Assembly: GCF_050947335.1 (NCBI RefSeq)
Contig: NC_134997.1
Location: 6,386,001 to 6,450,000, forward strand
Length of the DNA: 64,000 bases
From: Megachile rotundata
Taxonomy: Eukaryota > Arthropoda > Insecta > Hymenoptera > Megachilidae
Direction: 5' to 3'
A program made the position numbers and the translations under genes. Shown piece after piece: positions 47,291 to 59,999 of this stretch; the first letter of the stretch is position 1; every line of letters starts with the position of its first letter. The notes under the pieces are model-generated. The model made no database searches, was not told the DNA's origin, and saw only the letters and a list, made by a program, of their open reading frames with translations.

Positions 47291-48215
47291 GACTTTAGCG
47301 CGTTAAACATTGAAATTTGTGTTAGAAATTGAAATTTTAGTGCATCACTACTTTAAAATTTTTTTACTTAAGATTTTACGTTGAAATTTTGAAATCTGAT
47401 TGTTTGGTATTTTAAATCCTTCAAATTTTTATGTTATGAAATTTTTCAACTTTGTAATTTTTTAAGTTTGAAGTTTAGAGACTACTATAAAAATTTTTAT
47501 GATTGTTATTAAAAGTTATTGATTTTATTATTTATATTAAGAGTTATTATTGTTGTTATTTCTATTGTTTTCATTATTTTTGTTACTTTTTATGCTTTCA
47601 TGATATCAATAATTTTATTCCTATTATTTCTATGATATTTAATATTTTTGTTGACTTTATTATCTTTATTACTATTTTCATTTTTATAATTAATAATGTA
47701 TGAACTACATCATAAAACAAAAATGTGAAAAATTGCATTCTAAACGTATATATATAACATTGGAATATATTTTGAAATACAAGTAACTGTTTACACCACA
47801 CCCTATACTCTATACATATCAAATTAGTTTATCTCAGTAACAAAATACTGCAAGTGTAAATAAAGGAAGTCCGCCATACGTTATTTAAAGTTACGTTGTT
47901 TATTACATTACAAAAGGTGAAGTTTTTCCCATTATAAAACTTCATCAGCAGTCAATAAGTAAAGAAGGAAATGTCCGAAGTCAATATCAGTCCTAAGGGA
48001 CAGGAAAGCATAATTCCGTGCTCCGTGGAATCCAAAGGAACGTTAACAGCCGGTTGATTAAAGGCGCTAAGGTAGAAGTTGCCGGTTAATCCGTCATGAT
48101 TAAACGAAATCCCCGAGAGAAATCGACGTCTCGTTCTATCATGGACACTCTTAGTCTGTGGACTGGTCTAGCGACTTCTTATTCCGAGGACACGAAGATA
48201 TTATTGATCTTTCTT
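47291..48215. other. AT-rich intron then unique island, no gene seen
   Basis: 47500-47700 is T-rich with weak TTATTTTT words. 47860-48220 is less AT-rich and non-repetitive. Confidence 0.45.
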
Positions 48216-48830
48216 TTTCTCTGATGATCCTTGCAAGGGTGGAATACCAACTGGTCGATTTCAATTTTAATGTCGAGTCTATGGTCACTTTTGTTTTACC
48301 AGAGATGGTTATGTGACGTGCAGAAGCATGTTTATTCTGGTTAATTAATTTTAATATCAAGTTTACGTGGTCACTTGTACTTATAATAGTAGGTTATCTC
48401 TAGAGAATGTTATGTGATGTGCAGAAGCATAATTGTTCTGTGTAAATGATTTTAGTATCAAGTCCTATCTATGTGGTCACTTGTATTTATAATAGTATAA
48501 GAGAAGGTTATGTGACCTGCAGAAGCATTTTTATTCTATTTAATTAATTTTAATATCAAGTTTATGTGGTCACTTGTACTTATAATAGTAGGTTATCTCT
48601 AGAGAAGATTATATGATGAGCAGAAGCATAATTGTTCTGTGTAAATAATTTTAGTATCAAGTCCTATCTATGTGGTCACTTATAATAGTACAAGAGAAGG
48701 TTATATGACGTGCAGAAGGATATTTATTCTGTGCAAATAGTTTTAATGTCAAGTCATGTCTGTGTGGCTAATTGTACTTATATTACTAGGGAAGGTTATT
48801 TGATCTGCAAAAGTATATTTATTTATACAA
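48216..48830. repeat. ~91-108 bp tandem repeat in ~200 bp dimers
   Basis: The word GCAGAAGCAT recurs near 48321, 48422, 48530 and 48621, with variants near 48713 and 48808. Each unit also has TGTGGTCACTTGTACTTATA and TTTTAATATCAAGT. Alternate units are more alike. Confidence 0.9.
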
Positions 48831-48839
48831 AATAAATAT

Positions 48840-49075
48840 TTAGAGTGTTTTCAGTTTATACATAGGTTGTCTTCAAAACGGTACAAAACAGGCTAAATTC
48901 ACGTGAAAAAATGAAGCAAAATTTTGTCATATGCCTTCATTTTTTAAACATATTCAATTAGAAGTACTTTTAAAAAATTTGTTCACATAAAATGCTACAA
49001 CTTCTCATTACTTTGAGACTTAATAAGTGTTATTAAACAAATAATACTAACTTTTTAACTAACTTGGAGTACTAA
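48840..49075 (+). mobile_element. Dispersed repeat family R-A, copy 3 (partial)
   Basis: Matches the left part of 6950-7620: TTCACGTGAAAAAATGAA, TCATATGCCTTCATT, TTGTTCACATAAAATGC, and the TGTTATTAAACAAATAAT end. Confidence 0.65.
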
Positions 49076-49146
49076 GCAGTTATATACTAAGTAAGATATT
49101 ATTTATATGTAGTGATTCAGTTATATTCGAGTGAATTCTAACCTAT

Positions 49147-49500
49147 AAAGTTTATAGCTGAATAAGGTGGTCAAACATGCTCTCCCGTCAAATGAAACAC
49201 GCAATTCGATGGCATATATAAAATGTCAATTTTTAACCCCTTATTTGACCTAAGAAATTTTTACACTATACAATAATATCTGACTTTAATTATTTATATT
49301 TAAAAAATTCTCGAGTAACCTGATAGCTCAAATAATTACATTCTAAGAACTCAAGACGTTTTTATCTTCTATTTCAGAGGATTTATGCCAAATTACTATT
49401 TTCCATAAAGTCTTCCATAAAGTTTGAACGAAAATGGTCAAACGTGATTTTTTATATTTACCGAAGATCTACGTCACGGGAGAGATGCCCACCTATTCTT
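49147..49500. mobile_element. Possible ~350 bp MITE, family R-B
   Basis: The left end GAATAAGGTGGTCAAACATG, followed by CTCTCCCGTCA, is met by an imperfect inverted partner ending near 49500 (minus strand: GAATAGGTGGGCATCTCTCC, then CGTGACG). The left end and ~100 bp match 19405-19520. No transposase frame is present. Confidence 0.5.
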
Positions 49501-51738
49501 TCAATTTGAATTACGACGTTTACAGAATCATTACAGTTGGAGGTTTCTTCTAAAAACTTGTTAATATATTTACATAGGATTTTTCCACAAAATAACTATT
49601 ATAAAGATGTAGGTTTTCCGTAAAGTAACCATTATAAAGATGACACAGTTCTCCGCCGTGTCAACTGTACTCTTTCGTTTTGCGAAAACGCATTGCGACC
49701 TGCAAAATTTTATTCGTATTCTGCGCTCCTCAAGAGAAGTCGCAGAAAGCAGTACTCTAAGTTCCTATTCTCTCTTGCATTTTCAAATAAATTGTTAATC
49801 TTTCTTTTCCCTCTTTACCCTCACATCCTACACTTATCATTAATTTTTCTGCGTTTCCCTCTGAAAGAAAGTAGTATTTGATTTCCTGTGAAAGAAAGTA
49901 GTAAATAGATTTCCTCAAACAAACCAATCTATTCCACAAGATGTAAAATCAACACAGAAGTCGTCGCTAATGACCTCGCTGCGATCGTAAATTTGGATGC
50001 AATGTAAAACACTGACATAAAAAAAGAAAGTATCCTAAATATGTTACAAACTATACTATCGTCCTTAAAAGTACTAATGTAAAACTCGAAGCGATCCAAT
50101 TGGGGTGGTTCTCTTGTTAGCGCTCGTAGACGGTTGTTTTGCTATAAAAGGGGGTAAGCGTGAACGGGGAAACTGCGCGTCGCTTTCGTGGGATAAGCTC
50201 CCACGAGTACCTTATTTTTAGCTCGAAACAGAATCGATTTATCCCTTCTGATGGTATGCTGGCTAGCACGGTGTGCCGCTGCGGCATCTGAAACAGCTGC
50301 TGCACAGGGAGAAATGGAAAATAGAGGGAAAGAGATAAGCGCGGAAGATGAGATGAGAGCTGCATGAAAAAGAACCGCCACGGTAAAGAAACGAAATGAA
50401 CGCAGACAAGAACGAATGGAATGAGGTGTTTTATGAGGTTGACGAGAAAATCTCGGTTCACGAACGCGGAATTTCGTTGAGAGTCTCCGATATTTCACGA
50501 TCCGTTCAAATTTCGATGGAGATATAAGGTCCGATTAAAATAATTAGGGGACATTTTTATAACTAAATGGTACATTATAATATTATACGGGGTGGCTCAC
50601 CACACTTTGCCATCTAGATTTGTGTCATTATTATTAATCATAGCAAACAATGTTTTAAGTGAAGTTAGATGATTTTGAGAGGGGCATATGCTGTATATCA
50701 AAATATCCTTGGTAAATAAAAGAATTGTAGCAATCATATGTTTTAATTTATCAACTCAGTTGAAACTTTAAAATTTGGAAATTTGTTTTGTTTAACAAAT
50801 TTAATTTTAAATTGTTAACATTATCTCTAGAGATTACATGCGAACACAAGTTTGTACAACACTTTTCTTTGAAAGATAGCAATTGTTTATTTAATAGTAA
50901 CGTGATGAATTAACAACAGGAACAAGGTTTCGTAATGCAGGTACTCTATTTTAATTTGTAAGATTTCATCATTAATGTATTAGAAAAATTAGATAAATAA
51001 GGTTATGTTCAAAGTATCGAAAAATGGAAACTTGAGAAATATTTAATTAAAAAAGAGAACCTTAATGTTAGACTTAAAATCGAATACTTTGCAATTAATA
51101 AATAACCTCTCAAGAATAAATTGTGTAAGATTGACGTATTAACAGTATACCAATCAGCGATAATTTTCAGTCGAAAAGTCAGATGAATAAAGAGAAAAGG
51201 GATGAAATTGTAGAAACGAGAAATCGAAATAGATCATATGGTTTCTAGGAAATGTTCGGGGAAGCTTTGTAATGTTTGGCTACATTTCGGGTATTATATC
51301 AAGCTTGGTATTGTAACAGCAACAGGCGGACAAAAGCTATGCGATTACCTGAACATGCGTCGACAATAAATACCGGTGACCCTGTTTCGCGACCATATAA
51401 TAGACGCGAATCGGATTAACGACCGCAGAATCGAAACGCATCGTGCCATCCATAGCTGCAATACATCCGCCATTGAGTGTTAAATGGCGACGTGTCCGAA
51501 GATACCCGTGGAATGGAAATTGAAACAGATAAATATGGAGATATAGCTGATAGGTATATAGGACAGACACTGAACATGAAGAATTGTTGATGGGTTATAT
51601 AAATAAGAAGTGGAGATTTGTTAGATTATTTTTAGGTGATATATTATAGTTTGGACAATGTCAAGGTTAGGTCACGTGTTGTGAAAATACTTTTGATATG
51701 CAATTAATTTTGAAATATTTCATGGGGTCTACAATCAA
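49501..51738. other. Unique intron sequence with a GC-richer island
   Basis: 50080-50530 and 51280-51500 are less AT-rich. Two overlapping minus-strand frames of 114 and 118 codons at 50117-50498 have no domain I recognise and cannot both be real. No gene is called. Confidence 0.4.
50143..50150 (+). promoter_or_regulatory. TATA-box-like word TATAAAAG
   Basis: GCTATAAAAGGGGG is a textbook TATA context inside a GC-richer island, but no initiator-like TCAGT lies about 25-30 bp downstream and no coding frame follows. Weak support for an intronic or alternative promoter. Confidence 0.2.
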
Positions 51739-52880
51739 AATTGAGGGCATCCTTTCAGTAAAATTATGGTTAAACTACTAAATTAATTTTGATTAAATTA
51801 CGGATCTATTAATTGTGATTAAATTATTGGGCCACTAAGTTTTCAATTATGATTAGATTATTGGGCTACTGAATATTCAACCATGATTAAATTACTGAAG
51901 TACCAAATTTTCAATTATGATTAGATTACTGAACTACTAGATTTGCTATTGTGATTAAATTATTAAAAATAGTAAATCTTCAATTGTGATTAAATTACTA
52001 AAATTATTAAATCTTCAATTATGATTAAATTACTTAAAGTACTAAATCTTCAATTATGATTAAGTCACTAAAAATAATAGATCTTTAATTATGTTTAAAT
52101 TACTAAAATTACTAAATCTTCACTCATGATTTAATTACTTCAAAAACTAAATCTTCAATTAAATCTTCACTCGTGATTAAATTACTAAAACTACTAAATC
52201 TTCAATTAAATCTTCAATCATGATTAAATTACTAACTCTACTAAATTTTCACTCATGATTGGATTACTAAAACTACTAAATCTTAACTCATGATTGAGTT
52301 ACTAAAACTACTAAATCTTTATTTACGATTACATTACTAAAATTACTAAATCTTCACGCACAATTAAATTACTAAAACTAGTAAATTTCCATTCGAGATT
52401 AAATTACGAAAACTATTAAATTTTCATTCGAGATTAAATTACTGAAACTACTAAATCTTCACTCACAATTAAATTACTAAAACTATTAAATTTTCATTCG
52501 AGATTAAATTTTGAAAATTTTGAAAATCCTGAAAATTCTAAAAATTCTAAAAATTCTAAAAATTCTAAGAATTCTAAAAATTCTGAAAATGACTAAAATG
52601 ACTAAAATTACTTAAACTACGAAAATTATCGAAACTACTAAAATTACTGAAATTACTGAAATTAGTAAAACCACTAAAATCAATAAAATTACAAAAATTA
52701 CAAAAATTACAAAAATTACAAAAATTACAAAAATTACAAAAATTACAAAATTTACAATAATTGCAAAAATTACAAAACTTACAATAATTACAAAAATTAC
52801 AAAAATTACGAAAATTACAAAAATTACAAAAATTATTAAAATTACTGAAATTACTAGAATTACTAAATAATCACTCATTA
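51739..52880. repeat. ~17/34 bp and 9 bp AT repeats (ATTAAATTACTAAAAC; ACAAAAATT)
   Basis: 51750-52510 is built from TGATTAAATTACTAAAACTA and CTAAATCTTCAATTA words. 52505-52610 has AAAATTCTA words, and 52690-52830 is a 9 bp ACAAAAATT array. The valine/isoleucine-rich minus-strand frame is an artefact. Confidence 0.88.
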
Positions 52881-54385
52881 TGAACTTACCAAATTACTAC
52901 ATCATTAATTCTGATTAACTACCTAAATAATGATCAAACTACCCAAAATATTCGCAGCAGAGCAAAGTTTTTCGTGACAGATCGATAAATTAACGACAGC
53001 TACCTCAGCAATGGCAGCGTGAACGTATAGCATAGTAAATTCTTTTCATTGTACTTCGAATGCTTTGACGTCGAACAAAAGAGAAGAAATGGTGCTCGGG
53101 GATCATGGTTGAAGAAATTTTGTTTGAAACGTCAACATACAACAAGAAAGTTGGCTGTATACTGGGAAAAAGTGAGCTGCACAGAATGTTCTTTCATTTT
53201 TCCTGTTTATATATAGAAAGTTTACGAAGCGTAAGGTCAAAGGTAGATCGTGAAACCATCGATTGCACCGTTTCAATCTATCATGTGTATCGGCAACAAC
53301 AGATGGGAAATAGATTTCTCAACTATCAGATAATCGTTCTAACGGAATAATTTTATGTGCAAAGTTTTTCAACGAGAAGCATTCATTATGTTATTGCGAT
53401 ATGGGAGCTTGTTAGGTTAGGTTACATATTAACTTTGACTGCCACATTAAAACAATTTTCAATTGCATCCAGTAGTGTTTTCAGTTTTTCAAATATTTTC
53501 GCAATATCTTGTTACATTTATTTTCCATAGATCCATGTAATTAATGTGTGAAAATTCGATTAGGAAAGTGAATCAATTTTTAACAACATACATGTTAAAT
53601 CAGTACAGATACTTAAGTGTCATTCATATATGGGTGGCAGTCGACGTGTTAAATTTTTTTTAGGTTACATTTGAAGGAACGAAGTCTAACAGAATATCAG
53701 AAAATGTTAGTCATTTGAGACTTCAGTGGAATAACTACGGAAATATCTTGTCGATATTCTTAATATAAAATGGCTGCTTGCAGTACACATAGCTTATTCT
53801 TAAGTAGGTAACTGTGAAATCATTTGATGATAGAAAAATGTAAAATTTTATAAATGGTATATTAATTTGAATTGTAAGGTTGTAGAACTTATTTAAAAAA
53901 ATTTGAAGTTCTTTTAGAGGAGAATTTACACTTGAAGTATGATTTATAGCTAAAGTTTGATGAAAGTGGCTGTGCAATTTTATTGATATTCTTCATATAA
54001 AACTGATGGCTACCATTTTATTAGTACAGTAAACAGTGCTCAATTTCTAAAACAATATATAGGTGTAGTTTGTATCATTTAAGGACATAAAAATGTTGTA
54101 AAATGTCACAAATAGTATATTAATGTTTAGAACTATAAACATTTAGAATTTTATGATTTTAAAGATTTAAAACATTCGGGCTGCAAGTTTGTTTCTGTGT
54201 AAATTTCCAGATTTGAAAATTCTAAAATCTGGAAATGGGAAAATTCTAAATTTAGAAGTTTAAAGGTAGAAAAGGTATAAAATTAGAACCTTCAGAAATT
54301 GAAAAATTTAATATTAAGATATTAAAAAAAATGGCCAATCGAAAGAATAGGAAAGTTTAAATATTGATCAATTATGGTTGAATAC
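52881..54385. other. Unique intron sequence, no gene seen
   Basis: Includes an 81-codon frame at 53105-53350 with no recognisable domain, and GGTTAGGTTA at about 53414. From 54110 decayed repeat words begin. Confidence 0.4.
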
Positions 54386-55325
54386 TTAAACAGTTGAAAA
54401 ACTGAACAATGAAATAATTGAATAACTTAGTAATTGAGTAGTTGAATACTTAGAAACTTGAATAAATAAATAATTGAACAATTCAAAAATTAAACGAGCG
54501 GACAACTGAATAATTCAACAATTCAACAATTGAGCAATTAAACAATTGAACAATTGAACAATGGAACAATGGAACAATTGAACAATCGAATAATTGAACA
54601 ATTGACCAATTTAAAAATTAAATAGTGAAGCATTTCGACAATTGAAAAATTGAAAAATTGAAAGATTGAGAAATTGAAAGATTGAGAAATTAAAAGACTG
54701 AGAAATTGAAAGACTGAGGAATTGAAAGATTGAGGAATTGAGAAATTGAGAAATTGAAAAATTGAAAAATTGAAAAATTGAGAAATTGAGAAATTGAGAA
54801 ATTGAAAAATTGAGAAATTGAGAAATTGAAAAGTTGAGAAATTGAAAGATTGAAAAATCGAAAAATTGAAAAATTGGGAATTTAAAAAATTGAGAAATTG
54901 AAAAATTGAAAAATGGAGAAATTGAAAGATTGAGAAATTGGAAGATTGAGAAATTGAAAGACTGAACAATTGAAAGATTGTGAAATTGAAGGACTGAGAA
55001 ATTGAAAGACTGAGGAATTGAAAGATTGAGAAATTGAGAAATTGAAAAATTGAGAAATTGAGAAATTGAGAAATTGAGAAATTGAGAAATTGAGAAATTG
55101 AGAAATTGAGAAATTGAGAAATTGAAAAATTGAAAAATTGAAAAATTGAAAAATTGAAAAATTGAAAAATTGAAAAATTGAAAAATTGAAAAAATAAGAA
55201 TTGAAAAATGAAAATATTGAGAATTGGAAATTTGAAAATTTCAAAAAACCGAAAATCTTAGAATAAAAAAATTGAAATATTGAAGAATTTCAAAATTGAA
55301 AAATTGAGAAATTAACAGTCGACAA
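54386..55325. repeat. (AATTGAGA/AATTGAAA)n octamer array
   Basis: Held 8 bp phase over about 700 bp: AATTGAAC near 54540, then AATTGAAA, AATTGAGA and AAAGATTG variants. The centre has 8-10 identical octamers in a row (55025-55190). Minus-strand Phe/Ser/Gln/Asn-rich frames are artefacts. It is the reverse-complement type of the 31026-31860 array and ends about 0.4 kb before the third exon. Confidence 0.95.
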
Positions 55326-55738
55326 AATTGGCGATTGAATAGTTGATATTTAATAACTTGGAAACTTGAAAATTAAAACAGTTGAATCATTAAACGACTG
55401 AAAAAGTTAGAAATTTAATAACAAGCTATCGAGTAAATTTATAATATCATCCCCAAATAAAAATTAAATTAAAAAAAATTTCAAATAAAAATGAGCTTTG
55501 AATTTCTTAAAATTGTCAGTACTTTCCCTAGATCTTTCAAAAAATCACTGCAAAGAATCCTTAATCAGTAAACATGCTTACACACGTGCGTTGTTTCTGT
55601 AAAACCATGATGACCCATTTCCCTCGGATTTTGTACTTAAATTTTTCGCCCGAATTTTGCGATAATGGTATGTTGTTGAAAGAATTTCTGAAAAATCCTG
55701 AATACCGATACGCTAATTGAAGTTCTCGTATGTTTCAG
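55326..55738. other. Intron end before the third Rasgrf exon
   Basis: AT-rich, becoming unique from about 55500. The acceptor TTTCAG is at 55733-55738. No other feature is seen. Confidence 0.6.
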
Positions 55739-55845
55739 CACTGTTTCGCAATATCGTACAGGAGAGAAAATCAACGGCAGTACGAGCTAAAAGCAGCCAC
55801 GGAGTCTGACTGCAAAACGTGGATCGATGCTATACGCGATGCCAG
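55739..55845 (+). CDS. Rasgrf: Rasgrf exon: end of first PH domain
   Basis: Acceptor TTTCAG, donor CCAG|GTAACT. The exon encodes HCFAISYRRENQRQYELKAA followed by TESDCKTWIDAIRDA. It matches the last PH strands and C-terminal helix of RASGRF: HYFTVNF and ENQ, then EL, then DCxxW with its invariant helix tryptophan, then AI. It continues without gap from KQ of the previous exon despite the 46.3 kb intron between them. The exon ends two bases into a codon (AG), completed by T at the next exon to give Ser, the same residue as in the vertebrate AxAS sequence. A field of AATTGARA octamers lies just upstream and one of AATTCATC octamers just downstream. Confidence 0.96.
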
Positions 55846-56559
55846 GTAACTATTCCGTGTGCAAATCAGAGTTCAGAATTGATATAACCGACGTGGAATG
55901 GATTTGCTTTTCGCGAGGGAAACGCGTGTGGAACGAGGAACGAACGGTTTCTAACAATGAAAAAAGTTAATTACACGAAGAGACCGTAGCTCGGTGCAAA
56001 GCCTTATTAAGTCTTTATCAGTGGTGTGTGCATCAACCGCAGGAAATTATTTCCCTCGGAACGAAGAAATAGCATGATATTGTTCATTCTGATATTAATT
56101 ACCTGCGGTCTCTGTGACGTTATGTGTGCACAGCGTTCGTGAAGATTAGCGCTTTCCTTTAGAATATTGCATTCGATGTTGTCTTTCCACGCGTTTGGGA
56201 ATTTCAAGAAAATTGTTTTTTGCGTATTTATCAATTTTTAGGGTTTCTATATTCTCAGGTTTTGGAATTTGCGAAATTTCAAGTTCTCAAACTGAACAAT
56301 TTAACTCCTTCGTTTCTGAATGTTTGAAGTTTAGAATTTTAGTAAACTGGAAATATAGTTATTATTATTTTCATTCATTTAGAAATTTCTACAATTTTTA
56401 ATTACTGCATTTAGATATTTGAAAATATCTGTAATTATATATCATCAAATTTGGAATTTATGGATCAGTATATTATGTATTTTCAAATTTTTATAATTTA
56501 GAATTGTTACATTTCCATATTTTCAAATTTTCAATTTTCCAATTATATATTTTAGCATT
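55846..56559. other. Intron after the third exon, no gene seen
   Basis: 55850-56200 is unique and less AT-rich; 56240-56560 carries decayed AAATTT words. Confidence 0.5.
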
Positions 56560-57560
56560 TTCAAAGTTTATTAATATATCAATCCGTGAATTTATCAATC
56601 TAGGAATCTATCAATCTATGAATCTAGCAATCAATTACTCTATCAATCTATCAATCTATCTTTGTATCATTTCATCAATTCATCAATTTAGCAATTCACA
56701 AATTCACCAATTCACCAATTCACCGATTCATCAATTCACCGATTCACCAATTCACCAACTCACCAAATCACCAATTCACCAATTCACCAATTCATCAACT
56801 CATCAACTCATCAACTCATCAACTCACCAATTCACCAATTCATCAATTCATTAATTCATCGATTCATCGATTCATCGATTCATCGATTCATCGATTCATC
56901 GATTCATCAATTCAACAATTCATCAATTCATCAGTACATCAATTGATCAATTCATCAATTCATCAATTGATCAATTGATCAATTCATCAATTCATCAATT
57001 CATCAATTCATCAATTCATCAATTCATCAATTCATCAATTCATCAATTCATCAATTCATCAATTGATCAATTGATCAATTGATCAATTCATCAATTCATC
57101 AATTCATCAATTCATCAATTCATCAATTCATCAATTCATCAATTCATCAATTCATCAATTCATCAATTCATCAATTCATCAATTCATCAATTCATCAATT
57201 CATCAATTCATCAATTCATCAATTCATCAATTCATCAATTCATCAATTCATCAATTCATCAATTCATCAATTCATCAATTCATCAATTCATCGATTCATC
57301 AATTCATCAGTACATCGATTCATCAATTCATCAATTTATCGATTCATCAATTCATCGATTCATCGATTCATCAATTCATCAGTACATCAATTCATAAATT
57401 CATCAATTCATCAGCTTAATAAAACATCCATTAATTAATTCATCAATCCACCAATTCGTCAATTCACCAATTCATTAATTCATTGATTTACGTTTTCGCC
57501 AATTTACCAATTCAGCAATTCACTAGTTCATTAATTCATCTATTCATTAATTGATCTTCA
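56560..57560. repeat. (AATTCATC)n octamer array
   Basis: Starts with decayed ATCAATCT words, then AATTCACC, then AATTCATC. About 25 perfect copies run without interruption between 57086 and 57290. Variants (CGATTCAT, AATTGATC, AGTACATC) occur in blocks. The His/Gln/Phe/Ile/Asn/Ser frame is an artefact of three octamers making eight codons. Confidence 0.97.
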
Positions 57561-58600
57561 TTCATTGATTTTCATTTTTTCAATTAATTCAATTTTTCAG
57601 CATTTGTATTTGTCCAATTTTTCAATTAAGCAATTTTCCAAATACCAAAATCTAATTGTTTACCTATTTACAAATGTACAATTGCAAAGATATACAGACG
57701 TGCAAAATTTCTTAAATACTCAAACACGTAAACACATATTTCAATATAAAGATTGAAAACCTTGTTAATTTGCAGTTTGCAAGTATAAAAATTTATAGAC
57801 TCACAATTCACTCGTACGACAATGATTTATGACCGTGTAAAAATTAATTTCCAGATTCATATCGGGTGTTCTCTCCCTATTCAGTGAAGGATGACCTATC
57901 GCTGTCCATTCTTAAAATTCTGAACAATCTTTTTCCATCATCCGGCGTATCTCGACAGTATTAAATCTTGAACCGATATAAACACGATTTCTGCTCGCAT
58001 TTTATGCGCCTTTCCGTAACATTAAAATCAGAGAAGCGTGACAGGAGTCGGTTCTTTTACTTCTCTGAAAGAAAAAGCAAACACTTGATGAACAACGTGC
58101 GATACGGTTGACGCACGCAGAGTGCAGAGTGTAAAGGCAACCGGGATCGTTTGACACACCTGGAGGCATTTACTAGGACGATCACGTTTGTCAGACAGGC
58201 AAAACCATTAAGGCACTAACGCGAAAAAAGGGGAATTTATCCCCTTACACAACGCACGGTGTACAAATAATTCAGAAAATAACCTTCCTCGTTTGTCAAA
58301 GTACGCACATAAGACTGTCGTGTGGACTTGTATATTTCTACATTGTTGCTTTTCCACATTTTTCTAGCTCACTCGATCCTTAATATTTTTAAAATTAAAT
58401 AATAATATTGGATTTAGAGGAATATTATAAAAATGTGTGTGGTAATGTAAGTATTATTATGTAGTTGTTTGTTAATATTGTTATTGTTGTTGTGGTGAAG
58501 CAGAAGAATCTACTAAAACAAAAAGTAAACAAAAGTCAGGAAGGGGATCTCACCACATTCGCCGCAGCCAGACAACTTCTTGCCTTTATTATTATATAGA
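57561..58600. other. Unique island between two inverted octamer arrays
   Basis: 57850-58330 is less AT-rich and non-repetitive. No recognisable coding sequence. Confidence 0.45.
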
Positions 58601-58860
58601 GATTGATGAATTGATGAATTGATGAATTGATGAATTGATGAATTGACGAATTGATGAATTGATGAATTGATGAATTGATGAATTGATGAATTTATGTACT
58701 GATGAATTGATGAATTGATGTACTGATGAATTGATGAATTGATGAATTGATGAGTTGATGTACTGATGAATTGTTGAATTGATGAATTGATGAATTGATG
58801 AATTGATGAATTGATGTATTAATGAATTGTTGAATTGGTGAATTGATGAATTGATACATA
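58601..58860. repeat. (GATGAATT)n octamer array, inverse of the previous one
   Basis: About 30 copies of GATGAATT with GATGTACT variants. This is the exact reverse complement of the AATTCATC unit and of its AGTACATC variant at 56560-57560. Confidence 0.96.
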
Positions 58861-59574
58861 TGTAAGATAAGAGTTTGATGTACTAATAGTTCAATATATT
58901 GATAAGTCGGTAGACTGATAAATTGATCGATTCATGGATCGATAGATTTGTGATTTGTGACTTGAAAATTCGCAAATGTAGCAATCTATAAATTTAGAAT
59001 TTGATAATTTGCAAAAGTGAAAATTTGGAAATGCGTAAATATTGCAATTTAAAAATAATTTTGGAGAAATCTTTCAGTTTGGACAGTTTGATATTTCAGA
59101 AATTCTATTTTGTAATTTAAGTTTGAAAATATCACTTCGTTCCAACTGCATACAATTTATCATAAATTTAAAAATAATTTATTAAAAACCACTCGGTCTG
59201 AACAATTTGATTTTTCAAAAACTCTGTTTAGAATTAAAGAAATTTTTCACAAAAAATATCACTAACTCTATGCAATTTATTAAGAGTCACAATGTGAACA
59301 ATTCGCCGTCTCCGAATTTCTGTTCAGTAATTTAACAAATTTCCATCAAAGTATCATCGTACTTCAATAGCAGTTCCTTGCAATTTCCAAGACGATTTTC
59401 CACCGTTTGTAAATTTAAAACGGTATTTACGCGAATTTGACCGAATTCCGAGTACGATAAGCATGTTTGCACTGAAACGGCAAGAGGAAGCGATATTGCA
59501 ACGCGTTTCGATCCAATTAAAAGGCAAACAGGAACAGATATTTGTCTCACCGCTATCTTGCTTACTGATTACAG
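58861..59574. other. Intron end before the coiled-coil exon
   Basis: AT-rich with decayed words and a duplicated TTTAAAAATAATTT segment (59049 and 59166). Acceptor at 59573-59574. Confidence 0.5.
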
Positions 59575-59722
59575 TTTCAACAAATTGCTGTTGCAAAAGG
59601 AAGAGCTCGAGCAGAAGCACTTGCACCTGTTGCAGATCGTGGAGAGCGAGAAGACGGCTAAGTGGCAATACACACAGCAATGCGAGGAGCTTGCTTCGGA
59701 AATAAAGAAGCTTCGGGCAGAA
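59575..59722 (+). CDS. Rasgrf: Rasgrf exon: coiled coil after PH1
   Basis: Acceptor TTACAG, donor GAA|GTGAGT. After completing a split Ser codon it encodes FNKLLLQKEELEQKHLHLLQ, then IVESEKTAKWQYTQQCEELA and SEIKKLRAE. The HLHLLQIVESEKTA core is nearly identical to vertebrate RASGRF (YLHLLQIVETEKTV), and the spacing from the PH domain is the same length. Heptad-like Leu/Ile spacing supports the coiled coil known between PH1 and IQ in this family; with those two elements it is thought to contribute to membrane and particulate localisation. The exon ends in phase 0. Open frames on the minus strand over this exon are shadows. Confidence 0.96.
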
Positions 59723-59999
59723 GTGAGTTCAAAATGGCTCCGCACTTTGTTGATCTAACGAAACTGCGGTAGAACTTCAATTATTCCTACTAATGGAAAA
59801 ATGATGTACAGGTAGTCTCGAGTACCTTTATTGCCCAGTTGTACAGGCCGTGGCGCGTTTAGGTTAAACATTGAAGTTATTTTTACACCCTCGTACTTCC
59901 TTAACTGTGAATTTCTAAATGTTCGTATTTTCAAGATTCTGAAGTCACGGACTTTTAGGATTATTAACTTTTCTATTTAAATTTTCGAGCGTTTATGTT
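59723..59999. other. Intron after the coiled-coil exon, no gene seen
   Basis: Unique sequence from the GTGAGT donor to the start of the next repeat field. Confidence 0.5.

Noticed and set aside
50117..50498. Two overlapping minus-strand frames of 114 and 118 codons in a GC-richer island
   Set aside because: Different frames over the same bases, no recognisable domain, no splice or start support.
54538..57438. Gln/Asn/Phe/Ile/Ser-rich open frames resembling prion-like or mucin-like proteins
   Set aside because: Octamer arrays give eight-residue repeats in any open frame; they are intronic and flank the exon at 55739-55845.
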